Below are positions 8,360 through 15,050 of a DNA stretch of 31,213 nucleotides, piece after piece. The notes beneath the pieces are model-generated. The model searched no databases. It was not told where the DNA came from and saw only the letters and a program-made list of their open reading frames with translations. This stretch comes from Phycisphaerales bacterium UBA2218. Its GTDB lineage: Bacteria > Planctomycetota > Phycisphaerae > Sedimentisphaerales > Anaerobacaceae. The stretch covers positions 386 through 31,598 of the forward strand of contig DCUI01000334.1 in NCBI GenBank assembly GCA_002327785.1, written 5' to 3'. Numbering within the stretch: the first letter of the stretch is position 1; every line of letters begins with the position of its first letter. The position numbers were made by a program, and so were the translations under genes.

Positions 8360-9718
8360 ATGAACGCATCGAGTCGTGCCGTTGCTCTTGGGTCGAAGTC
8401 GCGGAGGGAATTTTTGAAGTCGTCCGGACGGATGGTTGCCGCTTCGGCCGTTGCGGCCGGGTTTGCGCCTCGGATGTATGCCGCCGGAGGAGGGGCGATC
8501 AGGCTGGCCCTCGTCGGCTGTGGGGGCCGTGGCACGGGGGCGGTCGCCGACGCCTTCTCGACGACGGGTGGGCCGGTGAGGCTCTGTGCAGTGGCGGACC
8601 TGTTCGAGGATCGCATGCACAACAGCCTCAAGAACCTCAAAGAGGCCCACGCCGACAAGGTCGATGTCCCGCCGGAGCGGCAATTCGTTGGGTTCGACGC
8701 CTATCGCAAGGCGATCGATTGCCTGGGCCCGGGAGACGTGGCGCTTCTGACGACCCACGCGGCATTTCGCCCGATGCACTTCGAGTATGCGGTGAGCAAG
8801 GGGATCAACGTCTTCGCGGAGAAGTCGTTCGCCGCCGATGCCCCCGCCGTACGCCGCTGGCTCAAGGCCGCGGAACTGTCCGAGCAGAAGGGTCTCAAGG
8901 TCGGCGTCGGCTTCATGTGGCGTCATTCCAAGGCCCGTCAGGAGACGATCCAGCGAATTCACGATGGGGCCATTGGCGACGTGCACACCCTGCGGATCTA
9001 TCGTGTCCACGGTCCGGTTCAATGCCCGCCGTTGCCCAAGGACGCCAACGAGTTGGTCTTCCAGCTCCGCTATCCCAACAGCTTCACGTGGGTTTCTTCC
9101 GGGTTCTATATCGACTGGCACTGCCACAATATCGATATCGCCTGCTGGACGAAGGGGGCTTGGCCGATTTCGGCCCAGGGGATGGGTGGCCGCTGCTTCG
9201 AGCAGGCGGGCAGCCAGTTCGACCATTACACGGTCGAGTACACGTTCGCCGACGGGACGAAGCTGTTCACGTTTTCACGGCACATGCACAACTGCTGGGA
9301 GACGTATTCCGACTACGCCCATGGCTCCAAGGGTTCAGCCGTGCTGATGGCCACCCTGGGCGAGCCCAGGCCGAAAATCTACAGAGGTCACAACATGACG
9401 CAGGAGAACGCGCTCTGGGAATTCGCGGGGCGCGACCCCAATCCGTATGTTGCCGAATGGCAACTCCTGCTGGACGCGATTCGCCAGAATCGGCCGCACA
9501 ATGAAGCCCGGCGGGCCGGAGAAGCGGACGTTGCCGCTTTGATGGGGCGCATGGCAACCCACTCGGGCCAGCTCATCACGTGGGACCAGGCGATGAATTC
9601 ACAGTTCCAGTTCGTTGCCGATATCGACCGCATGACCTTTGACACGTCTGCCCCGATACACGCGGGCCCCGACGGCTTGTACCCCCCCCCACAGCCGGGA
9701 ATCACGAAGGAGTGCTGA
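8360..9718 (+). CDS. Tat-exported Gfo/Idh/MocA-family oxidoreductase
   Basis: 452 aa. The start is fixed by AAAGGAG at 8347-8353, six bases before the ATG. Residues 1-42 form a twin-arginine signal (R15-R16, SRREFLKSS, then an Ala-rich hydrophobic stretch ending AAG). The NAD(P)-binding Rossmann loop is VGCGGRGTG (52-60). The conserved dinucleotide/catalytic lysine region is NVFAEKSFAAD (~150-160), followed by the C-terminal substrate domain with WHCHNIDIACW. The family oxidises or reduces sugars and related polyols. In Planctomycetota many copies are exported, presumably prefolded with cofactor, for periplasmic sugar chemistry. The substrate cannot be read from the sequence. It stands alone, with no close same-strand gene on either side. 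Confidence 0.88.
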   Translation: MNASSRAVALGSKSRREFLKSSGRMVAASAVAAGFAPRMYAAGGGAIRLALVGCGGRGTGAVADAFSTTGGPVRLCAVADLFEDRMHNSLKNLKEAHADKVDVPPERQFVGFDAYRKAIDCLGPGDVALLTTHAAFRPMHFEYAVSKGINVFAEKSFAADAPAVRRWLKAAELSEQKGLKVGVGFMWRHSKARQETIQRIHDGAIGDVHTLRIYRVHGPVQCPPLPKDANELVFQLRYPNSFTWVSSGFYIDWHCHNIDIACWTKGAWPISAQGMGGRCFEQAGSQFDHYTVEYTFADGTKLFTFSRHMHNCWETYSDYAHGSKGSAVLMATLGEPRPKIYRGHNMTQENALWEFAGRDPNPYVAEWQLLLDAIRQNRPHNEARRAGEADVAALMGRMATHSGQLITWDQAMNSQFQFVADIDRMTFDTSAPIHAGPDGLYPPPQPGITKEC

Positions 9719-9790
9719 AGTCCGGAGCGGATGTCAGAAGAGCCGCCTCGGATGTTGTGGCAACCGATGCGCCGGTCCTCGCGGCAACGC

Positions 9791-9958
9791 CTATTTCGGC
9801 TGCGCTTCGTGTTGTGCGTCGTTCCGGGTCGCTCCCAGCAGTTCCTTGGATGGACCGGCACTTTCGGACATATCCAGCAGACAGAACCGCGGCGCGTTTC
9901 GACGGCACTGTGACTTGTGTTCATCGAGCCACGGGCAACCTTTGCACTGTTCTCTCAT
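9791..9958 (-). CDS. Cys-rich miniprotein, putative metal-binding
   Basis: This 55-residue frame was chosen over a longer reading (to 10060) because GGAAAGG at 9965-9971 sits six bases before the ATG at 9958, a good Shine-Dalgarno. The protein starts MREQCKGCPW and has the spacing C5-x2-C8-x9-C18-x7-C26, with QCRRNAPRFC at the second pair, a pattern seen in small zinc- or iron-sulfur-binding proteins of unknown function. A polar tail follows and it ends with TAG. It is antisense to other open frames in the otherwise gene-free 9719-10253 interval. Function unknown; it could still be a chance frame. Confidence 0.42.
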   Translation of the reverse strand: MREQCKGCPWLDEHKSQCRRNAPRFCLLDMSESAGPSKELLGATRNDAQHEAQPK

Positions 9959-10167
9959 TTTCAGCCTTTCCGAATCCAGACGGATATCGTCCGTTCTTAT
10001 CGTGTCATTTCTGCTTTTGCACTCCGGGGGTTCGCGGTCTTCATCCAGGAAGCCCCCCACACGGTGCCAACGAGGTGATAGCTATGACAAGTACATCAGG
10101 ATACCATCCGATATTCGGCGTGTCAAGCCTTTGTAGATTATCTTCGAATTCACAGTGCGTCCGTCCG

Positions 10168-10196
10168 TTGACAGTGCATATTTCACTGCTTATAAG
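10168..10196 (+). promoter_or_regulatory. Strong sigma70-like promoter of the sulfatase gene
   Basis: A perfect -35 TTGACA (10168-10173) and a TATAAG -10 (10191-10196) are separated by exactly 17 bp. Transcription would begin near 10203, about 50 nt before the ATG at 10254. This argues against the longer sulfatase frame that opens at 10155. Confidence 0.75.
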
Positions 10197-10253
10197 AGAC
10201 CGGTGTTGCCATCGGGATATCCTGTCGGTTCTTGTCCAATGGGAGGTATGCGG

Positions 10254-11660
10254 ATGATACGCACACGAAGAGATTTCTTGGCGTGGGCGGGATGTGCTGT
10301 GGCATCTTCCACTGTCGGCGGTTGCCAGAGTGCCGGGAGGCGGCGGGAGGCGGCAAAACGGCCTAACGTCATCTTCATTCTTGCCGATGATTTGGGGTAC
10401 GGCGATCTGGGCTGCTACGGGCAGCAGACGATCCGAACGCCGAACCTGGATCGCATGGCCGCCGAGGGAATGATCTTCACGGATCACTACGCCGGGAGCA
10501 CGGTCTGCGCCCCGTCGCGATGCTGCCTGATGACCGGCCTGCACACGGGACATGCCTGGGTGCGCGGCAACGCAAGGGTCCCGCTGCGGGATTCGGATGT
10601 TACCGTGGCCGAGCTCTTCAAACAGGCCGGCTACGCGACGGGCATCGTAGGAAAATGGGGCCTGGGCGAGCCCAACTCGACGGGTATCCCGAACCGCAAG
10701 GGGTTCGATCATTGGTTCGGTTATCTGAACCAACAGCACGCTCACAACTACTATCCGGATTCCCTGTGGCGTGACGAGGAGAAGGTCCCGCTCGCGAATG
10801 AGGTTACGCCCGTCGGCGCCGCCGGCGGCGTGGCGACCAGGCGGGTGCAGTACTCGCACGACCTGTTCACCGCCGACGCCCTGAGGTTCATCGATCAGAA
10901 CCGGAGGCGGCCGTTTTTCCTGTATCTGGCCTACACGATTCCCCATGCGAACAACGAGGCGAAGCCGGACGGCATGGAGGTGCCGTCCTATGGGCCGTAT
11001 GCGAACGAGGACTGGCCCAATCCGCAGAAGGGGCACGCCGCGATGATCACGCGAATGGATGCCGATATCGGCCGGTTCTTCGCGAGACTGAAGGCCCTCG
11101 GCCTCGACCGCGGGACGCTGGTGCTGTTTTCGAGCGACAATGGGCCGCACAAAGAGGGCGGGGCCGACCCGGCGTTCTTCGACAGCAGCGGGATGCTCCG
11201 CGGGTGTAAGCGAGATCTTTATGAAGGCGGCATTCGCGTGCCGCTGATCGCCCGGTGGCCGGGCAGGATCGTTGCCGGCTCAGGGACAAATCACGTCAGT
11301 GCATTCTGGGATTTTCTGCCGACCTGTTGTGAGCTGGCCGGCGTCCCGGCGCCACAGGGGACCGACGGGTTTTCGTTCCTGCCGACGCTGCTGGGACAAC
11401 CCCAGGCGCAACGAAAGCATCCCTATCTCTACTGGGAATTCCACGAGCAGGGCAAGAAGCAGGCTGTTCGCATGGACAACTGGAAGGGCGTCCGGCTGAA
11501 CGTTGCCAAGGCCCCGAACGGTCCAATCGAGCTGTATGACTTGGCGACGGACCTGGGCGAGGAGCACGATGTTGCGGATCGACACCCTGAGATTGTCAAA
11601 CAGATCGCAACCATCATGACCTCGGCACGGACCTCGTCGGAGCACTGGCCGTGGCCCTGA
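10254..11660 (+). CDS. Formylglycine-type sulfatase, Tat/lipoprotein signal
   Basis: 468 aa. The start is set by GGGAGG at 10241-10246, seven bases before the ATG; another ATG two codons earlier is less well placed. The N-terminus is MIRTRRDFLAWAG with an RR pair, a hydrophobic stretch and a lipobox-like TVGGC near residues 20-24, suggesting Tat export and lipidation. Metal and active-site motifs are clear: ILADDLGYGDLGCYG, then C85-A-P-S-R (the Cys converted to formylglycine by a sulfatase-modifying enzyme), GKWGLGEP, and FSSDNGPHKEGG. It likely removes sulfate from sulfated polysaccharide or glycan in the envelope or periplasm. The modifying enzyme is not in the window. The end (SEHWPWP) is typical for the family. 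The last 10 bp overlap a second, broken sulfatase frame. Confidence 0.92.
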   Translation: MIRTRRDFLAWAGCAVASSTVGGCQSAGRRREAAKRPNVIFILADDLGYGDLGCYGQQTIRTPNLDRMAAEGMIFTDHYAGSTVCAPSRCCLMTGLHTGHAWVRGNARVPLRDSDVTVAELFKQAGYATGIVGKWGLGEPNSTGIPNRKGFDHWFGYLNQQHAHNYYPDSLWRDEEKVPLANEVTPVGAAGGVATRRVQYSHDLFTADALRFIDQNRRRPFFLYLAYTIPHANNEAKPDGMEVPSYGPYANEDWPNPQKGHAAMITRMDADIGRFFARLKALGLDRGTLVLFSSDNGPHKEGGADPAFFDSSGMLRGCKRDLYEGGIRVPLIARWPGRIVAGSGTNHVSAFWDFLPTCCELAGVPAPQGTDGFSFLPTLLGQPQAQRKHPYLYWEFHEQGKKQAVRMDNWKGVRLNVAKAPNGPIELYDLATDLGEEHDVADRHPEIVKQIATIMTSARTSSEHWPWP

Positions 11661-11980
11661 AGCCTTTGGACTATACATGCGTATGCCTCGGCAAATGGCA
11701 TCTCGGCGGCAATGTGCCCTATCGCCCGCAGGACCGGGGCTTTGATGTGGCGTGGGACCGGACCCATGGCGGTCACTTCACGGAAAGCGGAGAGTATCTG
11801 ACCGACCGCCTGACTCGCGAGGCGCTGGGCTTCATGGAGGCCGATGGCGACAGGTCCTTCTTGCTTCTTTGCTTCTCTCATCACGCGTCGCACGCGCCCA
11901 TCCAGGCGAAACCGGAACTCATCGAAAAGTACAAGGCCGAGCCGCCGAGCGGGGCATTCACCGTTGACACTGGGGCCTGA
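11651..11980 (+). pseudogene. Internal fragment of a second sulfatase
   Basis: The frame reads ALKPLDYTCVCLGKWHLGG, then YRPQDRGFDVAWD, then a GGHFTESGEYLTDRLT stretch, then SFLLLCFSHHASHAPIQAKPELIEKYKAEPPS. This corresponds to the middle of an arylsulfatase, from just before the GKWHLG motif to the HAPI.A motif. The N-terminal third with the CxPSR site and the whole C-terminal half are missing. Similarity ends near 11950, where a TTGACA promoter element begins. The fragment starts in the +1 frame right over the last codons of the intact sulfatase, so a deletion probably joined two tandem sulfatase genes. No product is expected. Confidence 0.8.
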
Positions 11981-11993
11981 CAGCGTGTATTCT
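11964..11993 (+). promoter_or_regulatory. Sigma70-like promoter before the UbiA gene
   Basis: TTGACA (11964-11969) and TATTCT (11988-11993) are separated by 18 bp. The same TATTCT -10 is used in the rplU promoter of this window. It lies about 100 bp upstream of the ATG at 12093, at the exact edge where sulfatase similarity stops. Confidence 0.6.
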
Positions 11994-12092
11994 AACGGCC
12001 GCCGGCGTGGGCGGGGTGGCGTTGGAGCGGCGCATCGGCGTGTGGAGAACGCCCTGTAGAGCGGATCAAGACTTTTGTCGAGAAGCGTTTGA

Positions 12093-12971
12093 ATGGAATT
12101 GCTGCGGATTTTTCGGCCCGTTCACTGGGTCAAGAACATCTTTGTTTTCGCCGCCCTGGTCTTCAGCCGGCAGCTTGCAGGCCCGATTGAGGAGGCTCTG
12201 GGAGCAGTCGGGCGGACGATAGGGGCGTTCTTCTGCTTCTGCCTGGCCTCGTCCGCCGTCTACATCATCAATGACATCATGGATCGTAAGACCGACAGCA
12301 TCCATCCGGAGCGTCGCAGCAGGCCGATTGCATCGGGCCGAGTGGCGGTGCGAACCGCCGGGGTCGTCGCGGTGGCCTGTGTCGTTCCCGCCCTGGCCGG
12401 CAGCTTTCTGCTGGCGCCGCGTCTGGCCGCGGTCATCTTGGTCTATGTTGTGCTGATGGTATTCTATTCCCTGGGGCTCAAGCACGTGATGATTTTGGAC
12501 TGTGCCCTGATTGCGGTGGGCTTCTGCCTGCGGGCGGTGGGGGGAGCGGTAGTGATCGGGGTGTTCATCTCGCCCTGGCTGGTCGTGTGCACGTTCGCCC
12601 TGACGTTGTTCCTGGCCTTCAGCAAACGCCGGGGCGAGATCGCGCAGCTTCAGGCCAACAGCGAGGCCTTCCGCAAGACACTGGGCGAGTACACGCCGGA
12701 GCTGCTGGCCCACATGCTCGACGTCAGCAGCGTTCTGGCGGTCGTCTGTTTTCTCATGTACGCGATGGACTCCGGGACCATCGAGCGGTTCGGCACGAAT
12801 CGGCTTGTGTACACGTCGCCCGTCGTGTTGTATTGTATTTTTCGATTCAGCGCGTTGACGCAGAAGGGGTTGTACTCCGATCCGGTGAAACTGATCCTGC
12901 AGGACCGGCCGTTCCAAGTCGGCCTGCTGGCGTGGGTCCTTCTGTGCATCGGCATCATTTACATGGATTGA
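12093..12971 (+). CDS. UbiA-family decaprenyl-phosphate phosphoribosyltransferase-like protein
   Basis: 292 aa with about eight or nine hydrophobic helices. The first aspartate motif is N60-D61-x2-D64-x3-D68 (YIINDIMDRKTDSIHP), followed by ERRSRPIASGRV, closely resembling the DPPR-synthase branch of UbiA (NDxxDxxxDxxHPxKRxRPIA). The second polar motif, AFSKRRGEIAQL (~172-183), has the Lys-Arg pair typical of that branch in place of the DDxxD of quinone prenyltransferases. DPPR synthase moves 5-phosphoribose from PRPP to a polyprenyl phosphate, giving a lipid-linked pentose donor for envelope glycans. No epimerase partner (DprE1/DprE2) is in the window, so the end product is unknown. The start ATG has only a weak GAGAAG upstream. 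Confidence 0.82.
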   Translation: MELLRIFRPVHWVKNIFVFAALVFSRQLAGPIEEALGAVGRTIGAFFCFCLASSAVYIINDIMDRKTDSIHPERRSRPIASGRVAVRTAGVVAVACVVPALAGSFLLAPRLAAVILVYVVLMVFYSLGLKHVMILDCALIAVGFCLRAVGGAVVIGVFISPWLVVCTFALTLFLAFSKRRGEIAQLQANSEAFRKTLGEYTPELLAHMLDVSSVLAVVCFLMYAMDSGTIERFGTNRLVYTSPVVLYCIFRFSALTQKGLYSDPVKLILQDRPFQVGLLAWVLLCIGIIYMD

Positions 12972-12975
12972 TTAA

Positions 12976-13041
12976 GGATTATGGATCATGGATTATTGAT
13001 TGAGAGCGAAGTTTCTGCTTTGAATCATCAATTGTCCATCC
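12976..13041 (+). repeat. Heptad simple repeat with an inverted counterpart
   Basis: Just after the UbiA stop, the 7-bp unit GGATYAT occurs three times in tandem (12976-12996) and decays into TGATTGA. Twenty bases further on, AATCATCAATTGTCCATCC (13023-13041) is an approximate inverted copy with the same 7-bp period. The stretch is much more AT-rich than the surrounding genes. It fills most of the gap before the rluB-like gene and may fold as an imperfect hairpin. Confidence 0.55.
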
Positions 13042-13051
13042 TCAGTCGGCA

Positions 13052-13852
13052 ATGAGAGAGCGATTGCAGAAAGTCATGGCGTCGGCCGGCGTGGCCTCCC
13101 GAAGGCAGTGTGAGGAGCTGATCCTCCAGGGGGTGGTGACCGTCAACGGCAAGGTCGTCGATCAGTTGCCGGCGTTTGCGGACCCCGCCGGGGATGTCAT
13201 CACGGTTAGCGGGAGGCGCCTGAAGGCCCCCGAGCGGGTGTACTTCCTGGTGAACAAGCCCAAGGGCGTCATCAGCACGAGCCACGATCCCCAGGGCCGG
13301 CGCAGCGCCGTGGACCTGGTTCCCACGCCGGAGCGGGTCTTTTGTGTGGGCCGGCTCGACGCGGACACCACCGGGCTGCTGATCCTGACCAACGATGCGG
13401 AACTGACCAACCTCCTGACGCACCCGAGGTACAAGGTGCCGAAAACCTACGTGGTGCGGGTGGCGGGGCAGGTGGACGAGCGGGCCGTCGAGCGGCTCAA
13501 GAAGGGGATCTGGCTGGCGGAGGGCAAGACGGGGAAGGCCGGCGTCAAGGTGCTCAAGAGCGGCCGCAACGAATCCCTGATCGAGATCACCCTCCGCCAG
13601 GGGCTCAACCGCCAGATTCGTCGGATGCTGGCCAGGGTGGGCCTGGACGTGGGTTCCCTCAAGAGGACGCGGATCGGCGGCCTGAAGATTGAGGGTCTGG
13701 GCGCGGGCCAGTTCAGGCCGCTGACCCAGGCCGAGGTGGCCGCCCTGAAGCGTGCTGCCGGCGAAGGGGCCGCCGGGCCCTCGAACAGGCGGCCCAAAAC
13801 GCGAGAAAAACCCTTGTGCCAAGAGGATATTTCCGGTATAAGGAAGGTTTAA
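13052..13852 (+). CDS. rluB: RluB/RsuA-family 23S/16S rRNA pseudouridine synthase
   Basis: 266 aa. Residues 1-60 are an S4 RNA-binding domain (RLQKVMASAGVASRRQCEEL, then GVVTVNGKVV). The catalytic domain follows, with FLVNKPKGVISTS (~66-78) and the invariant GRLDADTTGLLILTND, whose D103 is the catalytic aspartate. NRQIRRMLARVGLDVGSLKR (~190-209) is the conserved C-terminal motif. The tail after ~240 is basic and low-complexity. The enzyme isomerises uridine in rRNA, in E. coli RluB U2605 of 23S rRNA; assignment to RluB rather than RluE or RluF rests on general resemblance. The short gap upstream holds only the heptad repeat, so it may be read from the UbiA promoter. Confidence 0.88.
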   Translation: MRERLQKVMASAGVASRRQCEELILQGVVTVNGKVVDQLPAFADPAGDVITVSGRRLKAPERVYFLVNKPKGVISTSHDPQGRRSAVDLVPTPERVFCVGRLDADTTGLLILTNDAELTNLLTHPRYKVPKTYVVRVAGQVDERAVERLKKGIWLAEGKTGKAGVKVLKSGRNESLIEITLRQGLNRQIRRMLARVGLDVGSLKRTRIGGLKIEGLGAGQFRPLTQAEVAALKRAAGEGAAGPSNRRPKTREKPLCQEDISGIRKV

Positions 13853-13893
13853 GTCATTCAGCCGTATCTGAATTGCAGGCAGGAGCTTCGGCA

Positions 13894-15000
13894 TTGACGA
13901 GTTTTCAGAAACGAGTGGCAGCGGGCTTAAGCGTCACGACGGTAAGCCGGGATTCGGTTCAAGAACACTTCATTACGGTCACTCCCCAGAAAGGTGAAGC
14001 TCCGGAATCTGTTTTCCAGAGGACTATGGATGCCCTTCGCCAGGTGGGCGGTCGCATCGTCTCCGTGGAAGCGCTGGGCCTGTCTGCGGCCGATAGAGGT
14101 GCTCTGGATGTTCTGACGAAGGCTGCGGAGGACGCCCATGCGCCTCTTGCCTGGGTCGAGAACTCGCGAACCGACAACCTCTTTGGCGTGCACATCTGGG
14201 CTGTTTCCGGGACGTCGATCAAGCCGCTGTCTTTCAATGGCCGTTCCGCGGGCACGGTCTTTGATGACGGGTACGTACAATACTGTCGGCTGGCAGGTCT
14301 TCTGCCGCCGGATGTGCAGGCCGGTCGGCCGGAGCAGGCAGCCGCGGTTTTCAGCCAGATGGATGTCCTGCTGGATCATGCCGGGATGACATTCGGCGAC
14401 GTGCTCCGCACCTGGTTCTATAACGACAGTATTCTCAGTTGGTATCGCGATTTCAACGGCGTTCGCAACAAGTTCTTTCAGCAGAAGAAAGTCTATGAGG
14501 GCCTGCTGCCGGCCAGCACCGGGATTGGCGGCCGCAACCTGCTGGGAGCGGCCCTGATCTGCGGGTTGATTGCCATCAAGACGGACAGCCAGGACGTGAC
14601 GGCGTTCGAAGTCCCATCGCCGATGCAGTCGCCGGCCCCGCAGTACGGCAGCTCGTTCAGTCGAGCGGTGGAGCTGGAATTGCCCGACCTTCGTCGCATG
14701 TACGTATCGGGGACGGCCAGCATCGACGAGCACGGCAAGAGCGTGTTCCTCGACGATGCGGTGGCCCAGGTCCGCCAGACGATGGAGGTGGTCCAGACCA
14801 TCCTTCGTTCTCGCGAGATGGACTGGGGCGACGTGACGCGTTCCCTGGTGTACTTCAAACGGGCGAAAGATGCCCCGCTGTTCAGAAAGTACTGCGACGA
14901 GAACGGCATTCCCTCGTTCCCGGCGATCATCGTCGAAAACGACGTCTGCCGGGATGAGTTGCTGTTCGAGATCGAGGTGGATGCGGTCGTGGCGAAATAG
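13894..15000 (+). CDS. Tandem Rid (YjgF/YER057c/UK114) domain protein
   Basis: 368 aa from the TTG at 13894, chosen because AGGAG at 13881-13885 lies eight bases upstream. A GTG at 13816 would overlap the rluB-like gene and has no ribosome site. The C-terminal half (~225-368) is a recognisable Rid domain: FSRAVELELPDLRRMYVSGTASIDEHGK, split around the usual MYVSGTASID strand, then VRQTMEVVQTIL, WGDVTRSLVYFKRAKD and PSFPAIIVENDVCRDELLFEIEVDAV. The N-terminal half is a more divergent copy, with HAGMTFGDVLRTWFYNDSI and RNKFFQQKKV. The layout resembles the Rid-like fold of chorismatases (FkbO/Hyg5), but activity cannot be inferred. Rid proteins otherwise hydrolyse reactive imines. The next gene begins 50 bp downstream. 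Confidence 0.75.
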   Translation: MTSFQKRVAAGLSVTTVSRDSVQEHFITVTPQKGEAPESVFQRTMDALRQVGGRIVSVEALGLSAADRGALDVLTKAAEDAHAPLAWVENSRTDNLFGVHIWAVSGTSIKPLSFNGRSAGTVFDDGYVQYCRLAGLLPPDVQAGRPEQAAAVFSQMDVLLDHAGMTFGDVLRTWFYNDSILSWYRDFNGVRNKFFQQKKVYEGLLPASTGIGGRNLLGAALICGLIAIKTDSQDVTAFEVPSPMQSPAPQYGSSFSRAVELELPDLRRMYVSGTASIDEHGKSVFLDDAVAQVRQTMEVVQTILRSREMDWGDVTRSLVYFKRAKDAPLFRKYCDENGIPSFPAIIVENDVCRDELLFEIEVDAVVAK

Positions 15001-15050
15001 CCGCGTCGCGACCTCCGCCGGCGAGCGCGCTCCATAACAGGATGTAGTTC

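Noticed and set aside
10155..10253. N-terminal extension of the sulfatase by 33 codons
   Set aside because: It would begin upstream of a TTGACA-17-TATAAG promoter, and the GGGAGG ribosome site points to the ATG at 10254.
9712..10257. 181-codon plus-strand frame after the Tat-exported oxidoreductase
   Set aside because: It has no ribosome site or domain, runs through a strong promoter, and overlaps a better supported minus-strand miniprotein.
12976..13041. CRISPR-like array
   Set aside because: The repeat unit is only 7 bp and directly tandem, with no unique spacers.
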